Notes under the pieces: model-generated
What the model was told of the DNA's origin: nothing
Seen by the model: the letters and a program-made list of their open reading frames with translations, nothing else
Databases searched by the model: none
NCBI GenBank assembly: GCA_002083595.1
Contig: MSXT01000003.1
Coordinates: 1 to 59,069 of the forward strand
DNA length: 59,069 nt
Reading direction: 5' to 3'
From: Proteobacteria bacterium ST_bin16
GTDB taxonomy: Bacteria; Pseudomonadota; Gammaproteobacteria; Burkholderiales; Nitrosomonadaceae
In this document: in pieces, positions 17,795-24,519 of the stretch
Position numbering within the stretch: the stretch's first letter is position 1
How the letters are laid out: each line of letters starts with the position of its first letter
Translations under genes and position numbers: made by a program

Positions 17795-17826
17795 AAAAAG
17801 GCCGCTCCAAAAAAGCGGCCTTTTTA
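17795..17826 (-). terminator. Bidirectional terminator after PEP-CTERM gene 3
   Basis: AAAAAGGCCGCT and AGCGGCCTTTTT flank a short A/C-rich loop. T tracts follow the stem in both directions. It lies just past the end of the minus-strand PEP-CTERM gene and would also stop readthrough from the IS remnant. Confidence 0.88.
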
Positions 17827-17844
17827 CATTCCAAAATCAGCTCA

Positions 17845-18621
17845 CTACAGGCTGAGAGAAAGACTCTGATTGACCGCAGGAGCCTTTGCCACGGCATCAT
17901 CCTTCCGGTGGCGTCCTGCTGCGCTAGCGCCCCACAAGGCAACAAGTCCCGCGCCAAAAAGAGCGGCCTGCGACGGCTCGGGAACGGGAGAAGTCACACT
18001 TTCCGCCGTCATGGCAAATTCATTCGGCCTCACGTTTACGAAGCCAAAGTCCACATCCCCCGGCTTGCCAGACCGCATAGCCAGACTGGAGCCCGTGCCA
18101 TAAACCCCGGTCACAATCTGGGTAAGCTCATGAACGGAAGTGTCTCCATCAAGAGCAAACGTATCGCCGCCGCCCTTACGCATAAGAACCGCGCTCCACC
18201 CGTCTTTTCCACCGAGAGTATCCGCTGAATCGATCCCCAGAACCACGCGAAGCATGTCCTCGCTACTGGGAGCGCCATCGAACGTGACGTTGTCATAGAC
18301 TTCAATAGTCATTGAGGTCACGGACAGCTCTTCCCCGCCCACATTAATATGGCCGTTAATGCCGGATGTCACAGACTGAAGAATAGATGGGGCAGGATTA
18401 ACATCCATCTCTTCTATATTGCCAGCGACATCAAGAAAAGCCGACGTTCCGATAAGCCCGGCATCCAGACCAAAAGTACTTTGCACCGGACCGGCTGCAT
18501 CCAGAGTAAAAGTATAAGTCGGTGCAGCTTCCGCCGTATTCACCATCCCAGCCATCAGCAAGGGCGCCACAGCCTTCGCCGCAAAGCCTTTCGCTTTTGA
18601 AAATTTTTCCGTTACATTCAT
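17845..18621 (-). CDS. PEP-CTERM sorting domain protein with long C-terminal extension
   Basis: A 258-residue secreted protein with a signal peptide (PLLMAGMVNTAEAA, cleaved near residue 33), a beta-type domain and the sorting signal VPEPSQAALFGAGLVALWG followed by RHRK. About 20 residues follow the basic cluster (ending NQSLSLSL), where the other two PEP-CTERM proteins here stop at once. The start is fixed by AAGGAGTAA at 18627-18635. It is bracketed by two decayed IS5-type elements, and its tail differs from those of the other two, so acquisition by transfer is possible. The domain function is unknown. Confidence 0.85.
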   Translation of the reverse strand: MNVTEKFSKAKGFAAKAVAPLLMAGMVNTAEAAPTYTFTLDAAGPVQSTFGLDAGLIGTSAFLDVAGNIEEMDVNPAPSILQSVTSGINGHINVGGEELSVTSMTIEVYDNVTFDGAPSSEDMLRVVLGIDSADTLGGKDGWSAVLMRKGGGDTFALDGDTSVHELTQIVTGVYGTGSSLAMRSGKPGDVDFGFVNVRPNEFAMTAESVTSPVPEPSQAALFGAGLVALWGASAAGRHRKDDAVAKAPAVNQSLSLSL

Positions 18622-18650
18622 AGCAATTACTCCTTATCTTGCTTTCTTCT

Positions 18651-19414
18651 TTAGGGTATGAAACCATTAACTGGCGATAATTTTCAGATTTCCTTTATCG
18701 GTCTGCTATGATTCAATTATCTCGACGGGAGATTATATCATGGCGGATTTATTCTGATTTACGGATTCTCAATGGTCATGAATAGTGCCGTTTTTGCCGG
18801 CGAATACACGCGGCATGAAACGCGTGGACGACAGGCGCGTATTGAGCGGGATCGTTCACGTTCTTAAATCCGACGGGCGTTGGAGTGCGCGCCGAAGGAA
18901 TATGGACCGAAGAAAACGCTGCATAATCGTTTCGTGTGCTGGTTCGAGCGCGGGATCTGGGAAGAGACATTTTCGCAGCTTTGGCCAGTGCTATTGGTCG
19001 CAGCAAGGGTGGGCCAAACACAAAATCCATGCCGTGATTGATGGGTTGGGGTGACTCTGCGTCATTGTACTGACACCCGGCAACGTTCACGATTGTAAAG
19101 TTGCAAAACTCTGCCTCGATGCCATGCCGCCGTCTGGCGACCTGCTGGTTGATAAAGGATACGACAGTATAGACTTCAGAGACTGGTTGGAAGATCGGGG
19201 CACTAAAGCCGTCATTCCTTCCTGCTCGAACCGCAAATCCCCATATGCAATAATAAGCTGTTTATAAACAGCGCAATCAAAGAGCGCATGTTCTGCAGTC
19301 TAAAAGACTTCAGGCGCATTGCAACGCGCTTTGATAGAAAGGTGAAAAACTTCCTCTCTGCGATCTGCCTAGCCGCTCCCGTCATATGGTGGATTTAATG
19401 AGTCTGGTTCCTAG
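18651..19414 (+). mobile_element. Decayed IS5-type insertion sequence, copy 2
   Basis: The right end (TTTAATGAGTCTGGTTCCTAG, 19394-19414) resembles the right end of copy 1 and ends in CTAG. The left end is placed at about 18651 by a degenerate TTAGG...CATTAA that lies 89 bases before the transposase start, close to the 78 bases of copy 1. It is the same orientation as copy 1 but clearly diverged in sequence, so it is a different family member. Confidence 0.65.
18740..19398 (+). pseudogene. IS5-type transposase pseudogene, copy 2
   Basis: The frame starts MADLF, then meets TGA at the sixth codon and another TGA eight codons later. Homologous blocks then appear: VDDRRVLSGIVHVLKSDGRW, KHKIHAVIDGLG, VHDCKVAKLCLDAMPPSGDLLVDKGYDS, DWLEDRGTKAVIP and an end reading FCSLKDFRRIATRFDRKVKNFLSAICLAAPVIWWI. 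Several stops and shifts make it non-functional. Confidence 0.82.
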
Positions 19415-19449
19415 CGCTTTGGAAAGAACTGGAAGTGGATATTACTTCC

Positions 19450-19498
19450 AGCGAACGGCGAATAGGAAGCGCGTGCTTCGTTCGCTGTTTTTGTTTTC
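19450..19498 (+). terminator. Nested hairpin with T-rich tail downstream of IS copy 2
   Basis: AGCGAAC (19450-19456) pairs with GTTCGCT (19480-19486), and inside it GAAGC pairs with GCTTC around a four-base loop. The tail is GTTTTTGTTTTC. This fits a rho-independent terminator on the plus strand, but no intact upstream gene needs one. The remaining bases to 19674 hold no recognisable gene. Confidence 0.45.
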
Positions 19499-19674
19499 AT
19501 GACATGATAATGGCGCGGTTGCTGATTGCGGAGCGAGAGAATTTTTCTCGATTCCCTTGGAAAAAGGAGAGCCGGAAGGGATTTCATTGCACCAGAGCTA
19601 CAGGAGTTGCAACATAAGCTATCGACCATTTCAGAGCTTCCCTAGCGTTCTTGTTAAGACCGCGCGGAGTCTTA

Positions 19675-21378
19675 TTACACCTGCACTTCCTGTGACAGCG
19701 CTTCCGCTTCACCGTTGGAGAGCATGAACACGCGGTCGGCGGCGTTGATGACGGCCGGTTGGTGCGAGACGGCGATGATCGTTAAATCCTTGGCTAAATT
19801 TTGCAATGTTTCGCAGATGGTGCGTTCGCTTTCCGGGTCCAGCGCGCTGGTGGGTTCGTCCAGAATCAGGAACGATGGGCTATGCGCCAGCGCCCGGGCA
19901 ATTGCAATTCGTTGGCGTTGACCGCCGGAGAGCAATCCGCCGCGTTCGCCCACGATGGTCAGCATGCCATCCGGCAGCACGCTGACAAAATCCCAGGCGC
20001 CTGCCTGGCGCAGCGCGCGTTCGGCATCGTCGGCGGTGAGCGTGGGTTCGCCGACCAGAATGTTATTCAGGATGGTGTCGTGCAGCAAAATGGTGTCTTG
20101 CGAGACATAACCGATCATGTGACGCCATTGGCGCAGGTTGATGTCATGCAGCGGGACGCCGTCGATGCGGACTTCGCCGGATTGCGGTTCGGTCAAGCCG
20201 CACAGTAAATCCAACAGTGTGCTTTTGCCGGTGCCGGATGGACCCATGACGGCGGTGAACGTATTGACCGGTATTTCGATGTTCAGATCCCGGAATATCA
20301 CTTTGCGATCATAGTTGAAGCGCACATGGTGCAGCGTCACACCTTGTTGCAGCGTGGGTTGCAGTGTTCCGGTGGCTCTCTCGGCGGCTGCGCGCGCACC
20401 TTCAGCGGCCTTACGCAACGCCCAGTAGGCGCTTTCTTGCGCCGCCAGTTGCTGGTGCCGACGCTGTGTTTTGTTCAACAAGCCCAGAATACGCGTCAGC
20501 AAAAATACCATCAGCATGACTTCCGGCAGCGACAACTCCCATACCACCAGGGCAAGATACAAACCACTGGCAGTCAAAGCGGCCAGAATAGGCTCTTGCA
20601 GCGCGTTCAACGCTTCCCGGTTCATTACCTCGCGGCGGGTGGCTTTTTCCAGTTGCTGCGTTTGTTCGCGCAAGATGGCGTCGGCTACGTTATCGCGCGC
20701 CATCGCTTTGAGTGATTTTACCGAACTCAGCACATCCGACAGGTAGGCGAGCAAATCGCGCAACAAATGAGTCTGCTTCGTACCGGCACGGCGCGTGGCG
20801 CTGACTAAACTGTTGAGCACAAACAACAGGAAGGAACCGATAATCAGCGAAGCGAGCGTGGCTTCCCATGAGATGAACAGTGCGACGACGGCGTACACCA
20901 GCACCTGCACCATGAGTGACAACACATTGACGCTGTGTTCGAAACCGTTCGCGGCGCGGTAAGCTTCCGAAGCGATGGAATTGGCGAGCGATCCGACCGG
21001 CTGACGCAGATAATATTGCCAGCGGCTGGCCAGTAAGGCTTCGATCAGATCCAGACGCAATGCAGTGGCGACATGCGCAACGGTATAACCCACCTGGCGG
21101 TTGGCCAGCAGCAGCACGAATCCCTTGAAAAACATGCCACCGACGATGATGATCAAAATGGTATCCAGCGTCGGATTGATGCCGATATCTTGTAGCGCTT
21201 TTTCCATGAACTTACCGATGCCGGAATCGTTCGATCCACTGTCGCCGACGGCGATCGATATTAAAGGCAATAATGCGGTCAGGCTCAGTCCTTCGGCAAT
21301 ACCGGCGATCAACAGCGCAACGAGCACAAAGGCGCTACGCTGGGGGAAAACCATAATGTACGTAAATAATGTACGCAT
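19675..21378 (-). CDS. ABC exporter, fused permease and ATPase (MsbA-like)
   Basis: The 567-residue half-transporter has six N-terminal membrane helices (about 1-310) and a C-terminal ATPase domain. Walker A is GPSGTGKST, the Q loop YVSQDTILL, the signature LLSGGQRQRIAIARAL, Walker B FLILDEPTSALD, and the switch His VSHQP. It probably works as a homodimer exporting a lipid, glycoconjugate or peptide; the cargo is not evident. It lies upstream of nothing co-directional within its own operon except possibly lolD, which ends 47 bases before it. A second related exporter lies at 42.3 kb. Confidence 0.88.
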   Translation of the reverse strand: MRTLFTYIMVFPQRSAFVLVALLIAGIAEGLSLTALLPLISIAVGDSGSNDSGIGKFMEKALQDIGINPTLDTILIIIVGGMFFKGFVLLLANRQVGYTVAHVATALRLDLIEALLASRWQYYLRQPVGSLANSIASEAYRAANGFEHSVNVLSLMVQVLVYAVVALFISWEATLASLIIGSFLLFVLNSLVSATRRAGTKQTHLLRDLLAYLSDVLSSVKSLKAMARDNVADAILREQTQQLEKATRREVMNREALNALQEPILAALTASGLYLALVVWELSLPEVMLMVFLLTRILGLLNKTQRRHQQLAAQESAYWALRKAAEGARAAAERATGTLQPTLQQGVTLHHVRFNYDRKVIFRDLNIEIPVNTFTAVMGPSGTGKSTLLDLLCGLTEPQSGEVRIDGVPLHDINLRQWRHMIGYVSQDTILLHDTILNNILVGEPTLTADDAERALRQAGAWDFVSVLPDGMLTIVGERGGLLSGGQRQRIAIARALAHSPSFLILDEPTSALDPESERTICETLQNLAKDLTIIAVSHQPAVINAADRVFMLSNGEAEALSQEVQV

Positions 21379-21425
21379 AAGCCGGTTATAAAAATAAATC
21401 GAAAATCATGGGTTTTTTTACGTGA

Positions 21426-22118
21426 TTATGATGCATCGGGCAGGTCGCATAAAACGCCGTCGATCAATTGCTGGATGCGCTGAGCGCGATTGGCCAAGCG
21501 CGTGTCGTGCGTGACGATGACCAGACTGGCGTTGATTTTATGATTCAGCTCCAGCATCAGATCAAATACGTGTTCAGCCGTCTGCCGGTCCAAATTGCCG
21601 GTCGGTTCATCCGCCAGAATACAAGCGGGTTGCGTCACCAACGCGCGTGCTACTGCGGCGCGCTGGCGCTCACCGCCGGACAACTCACCGGGAGTGTGTG
21701 TCAGACGATGGCTCAAGCCGACCAGTTTCAGCATATCGGCGGCGCGGTCATACGCTTCTTTGTTCGGCAGGCGGCGGATCAGCAGCGGCATGGCGACATT
21801 TTCCAGCGCGCTGAATTCCGGCAGCAAATGATGAAACTGATAAATGAAACCAAGTGAACCGTTACGCAGGCGGCAGCGTTGTTCTTCGCCAATGTGTGCG
21901 ATGTCTTGCCCGAGAATCCGGATATCGCCGCTACTCGGCGCATCCAATCCACCGAGGACATGCAGCAGCGTGCTTTTACCCGAGCCGGACGCGCCGACGA
22001 TGGCCAGCATCTCGCCCTTGTGCAGATCCAGGTTGACACCTTTCAGTACCGGTACCGCCAGATCGCCTTGCGAAAACTGCTTAACCAGATTGCGGCAGGA
22101 GATGACCACATCATTCAT
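21426..22118 (-). CDS. lolD: Lipoprotein-releasing ABC transporter ATPase LolD
   Basis: The 230-residue ATPase has Walker A GASGSGKST, signature LSGGERQRAAVARAL, Walker B CILADEPTGNLD and switch His VTHD. The LolD/MacB-type feature FIYQFHHLLPEFSALENVAMP is present. It powers release of outer-membrane lipoproteins from the inner membrane to LolA. It overlaps the upstream permease gene by eight bases, so the two are co-translated. Confidence 0.93.
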   Translation of the reverse strand: MNDVVISCRNLVKQFSQGDLAVPVLKGVNLDLHKGEMLAIVGASGSGKSTLLHVLGGLDAPSSGDIRILGQDIAHIGEEQRCRLRNGSLGFIYQFHHLLPEFSALENVAMPLLIRRLPNKEAYDRAADMLKLVGLSHRLTHTPGELSGGERQRAAVARALVTQPACILADEPTGNLDRQTAEHVFDLMLELNHKINASLVIVTHDTRLANRAQRIQQLIDGVLCDLPDAS

Positions 22119-23358
22119 AGCGTAATGCCTCCGCTGGGTTTACTTTGGAGGCGCGGTAGCTGGGGTAAATCGTGGCCAGCAAACTCAAGATAAACGATGT
22201 TGTGGCAACGGTGGTGATGTCCGCCATTTGCGGATCGGTTGGGATTTTGCTGATGTAATAAATTTCGCGCGACAGGAATTGCACGTTGAATAGGCTTTCA
22301 ATGAATGACACCACTTCGCCGACGTTGTAGGCCAGCAGCATGCCGCCGGTCACGCCGAGTATCGTGCCGAAAACGCCGATGAACGTTCCCTGCACGATGA
22401 AAATTTTCATGATGCTGCGCGGGCTGGCGCCGAGCGTGCGCAGAATCGCGATATCGGATTCTTTATCGGTCACGGCCATCACCAAGGTCGAGACGATGTT
22501 GAACGCCGCAACCGCGATGATTAACGCCAGAATCAACGACAGCATGCGTTTTTCGATCTGGATGGCACGGAAGTAATTGGCGTGTTGTTTGGTCCAGTCG
22601 CTGATATGACTGTCGACACTCAGCAGCGCGGGCAGTTCTTGCACGACTTTGGGCGCTAGAAATAGGTCGGTCAGTTTTAAACGCACGCCGGAAACATCGT
22701 CGTTTTCCATACGATACAGCTTTTGCGCATCGAACATATGAATCAAGACCAGACCGGAGTCGTATTCAAAATGCCCCACATCAAAGATACCGACGACGGT
22801 GAATTGTTTCAGCCTGGGTAAAATGCCTGCGGGTGTGACTTGGCCTTGCGGAGAAATCAAAACAATTTTGTCGCCGACGAAAGTGCCCATCAGGCGCGCC
22901 AGTTCCATGCCGATGACGATGCCGAATTCTCCCGGTGCCAGATTGTCCAGCGCGCCGCTGATCATCGAATCGGAGAAATCGGCCACCTTATCTTCCATCG
23001 AAGGCAAAATGCCGCGCACGATCACGCCTTGTACCACTTGGTTATGCGACAGCATGCCCTGTGCGCTGACATACGGCGCGGCGGCTTCGACGGCAGGATG
23101 TTTTGCTGCTTCTTGCGCGATTTGCTGCCAGTGGCTCAAATTGCCATACGGACTGCCGATCTGCACATGCGACGCGACACCCAGAATGCGGGTACGCACT
23201 TCTTTCTGAAAGCCGTTCATGACCGACATGACGGTGATCAGCGCCGTCATTCCCAATGTAATGCCCATCAGGGAAATCAGTGAAATAAACGAGATGAAGT
23301 GGTTGCGTTTTTTTGCGCGCGTATAGCGCAATCCAATGAAAAGCTCGTAGGGAGACAC
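22111..23358 (-). CDS. lolC: Lipoprotein-releasing ABC transporter permease LolC/E
   Basis: The 415-residue protein has the FtsX/LolC layout: one N-terminal membrane helix (ISFISLISLMGITLGMTALITVMSVMNGF), a large periplasmic domain, and three C-terminal helices. The family stretch EKRMLSLILALIIAVAAFNIVSTLVMAVTDKESDIAILRTLGAS is typical. Only one permease gene is present; many betaproteobacteria use a single LolC/E (LolF-like) protein as a homodimer. The start is GTG. LolD follows with an eight-base overlap. Confidence 0.93.
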   Translation of the reverse strand: MSPYELFIGLRYTRAKKRNHFISFISLISLMGITLGMTALITVMSVMNGFQKEVRTRILGVASHVQIGSPYGNLSHWQQIAQEAAKHPAVEAAAPYVSAQGMLSHNQVVQGVIVRGILPSMEDKVADFSDSMISGALDNLAPGEFGIVIGMELARLMGTFVGDKIVLISPQGQVTPAGILPRLKQFTVVGIFDVGHFEYDSGLVLIHMFDAQKLYRMENDDVSGVRLKLTDLFLAPKVVQELPALLSVDSHISDWTKQHANYFRAIQIEKRMLSLILALIIAVAAFNIVSTLVMAVTDKESDIAILRTLGASPRSIMKIFIVQGTFIGVFGTILGVTGGMLLAYNVGEVVSFIESLFNVQFLSREIYYISKIPTDPQMADITTVATTSFILSLLATIYPSYRASKVNPAEALRYE

Positions 23359-23466
23359 GAATTAAATTACCCGTAATAAGTTCAACTGCGAAGTTTGCCA
23401 CATTTAAGCAAAACTTAACAAATAATCGGGCATCGTACGCCGGGAATGTTACAACAGTGCAGGCAG

Positions 23467-24219
23467 TTAGAAACTGCCGCGAGCTTCATTGACCATTTGA
23501 GTCAGCTTGGCGATATCGAGCACATGTAAATCATGTCCTTGGCGCAGGATGAGGTTGCTTCTGACGAGATTGTTCAGTTCACGCGAGACCGCTTCACGGT
23601 GGGTGCTGACCAAATTGGCGATTTCGGTTTGTGTCGGCGACGGTGAGATGACTGCAACATTCGTTGAAGTCATGTGATTTCTTGCCAGGCGCAGCAATTC
23701 CGATTGAATGCGGTTACGTACCGCCAATGTGCTGTAATCGTACACACGCTCGGTCAGGCGGCGGACTTGTCCGGTCAAACGTTTCAATATGGTTTCTGCG
23801 ATCAGCCGGTTGGAATACACCAGATCTTTGAAATCCAGCGCCGGCATCGATGCCAGCAATGTGCTGGTTCTGGCGATGGCGGTGGCGGAGCGGGGGTGGC
23901 CATCGATGGCCGTCAGCTCGCCAAACATTTCACCGGTGGGCAAATCGCACAAGATCACTTCCTGCCCGGACAGGCTGTGATACATCACACGGATTTCACC
24001 CTGAACAATGAAAAATGCGCTATTGGTGTGATCGTGATAGCGCACGATTTCATTTCCTTCGTCATAGCGGTGCCATTGGCAAGCGGCTGCGACCATTTCA
24101 ATGTCCTTGGGCGGCAGATGTTGAAACTCTTTAATGACTGACAACATGGCCGTAGCGCGGTCGACCGGTATATTCCGCATGCTCATTTTTTCCCGGTTTT
24201 CTAAAAAGTCTTTGTCCAT
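23467..24219 (-). CDS. Crp/Fnr family transcription regulator
   Basis: A 250-residue protein with an N-terminal cyclic-nucleotide-binding domain and a C-terminal winged helix. The phosphate-binding cassette GEMFGELTAIDGHPRSATA (about 96-114) keeps the G-E-L and R-S-A residues of cNMP-binding members. Only two Cys are present, so the FNR iron-sulfur cluster is absent. The recognition helix HREAVSREL carries E209, S212 and R213, the residues FNR uses to read TTGAT. A consensus TTGAT-N4-ATCAA site lies 155 bases upstream, between this gene and the divergent glycyl radical enzyme operon, so it is a candidate regulator of that operon. The ATG at 24186 has a somewhat better ribosome binding site than the one at 24219. 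Confidence 0.88.
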   Translation of the reverse strand: MDKDFLENREKMSMRNIPVDRATAMLSVIKEFQHLPPKDIEMVAAACQWHRYDEGNEIVRYHDHTNSAFFIVQGEIRVMYHSLSGQEVILCDLPTGEMFGELTAIDGHPRSATAIARTSTLLASMPALDFKDLVYSNRLIAETILKRLTGQVRRLTERVYDYSTLAVRNRIQSELLRLARNHMTSTNVAVISPSPTQTEIANLVSTHREAVSRELNNLVRSNLILRQGHDLHVLDIAKLTQMVNEARGSF

Positions 24220-24519
24220 TTTCAGATTTTAAACAACTCTTCTATTCCCTGATAGGGGTAATGATATATCAAAATGGAATAAGGTAAAAAGACTTATTAT
24301 TTGACTGGAAAAACAGAAAAGCCTTGGAAAGCAATGAAAAAGATCATCGCTACCGATAAAACACTTAGGATTTGTTGATAATGATCAATGTTCTTTTGCA
24401 TAATTACAAAAGTTTTTGCAAAGATTGGTAAGATGAAATTGTAGTTTGATGAGTTTGTTGTCAATGCAGATGCATGCCGTTCAGTCTCACTTAACTAGGA
24501 AATAGTAAGGGGAAGATCC
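24220..24519. other. Divergent intergenic region, Crp/Fnr gene and glycyl radical operon
   Basis: This 300-base gap is AT-rich and holds no gene. Apart from the FNR-type box at 24375-24388, CATAAT at 24399-24404 could act as a -10 element on the plus strand. AAGGGGAAG at about 24508-24516 is a good ribosome binding site for the 821-residue protein. Confidence 0.55.
24375..24388. promoter_or_regulatory. FNR-type box, TTGAT-N4-ATCAA
   Basis: TTGATAATGATCAA is a perfect dyad and an exact match to the FNR/DNR consensus core. It lies 131 bases before the first gene of the glycyl radical operon and 155 bases from the divergent Crp/Fnr start. A class II activator site would put a start near 24423, but no good -10 element is seen there. 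CATAAT at 24399-24404 would put the box over the -35 region, so the sign of control is open. Confidence 0.7.

Noticed and set aside
16950..19414. Composite transposon carrying the PEP-CTERM gene
   Set aside because: The two IS remnants are different family members and both transposases are disabled, so joint mobility cannot be shown.
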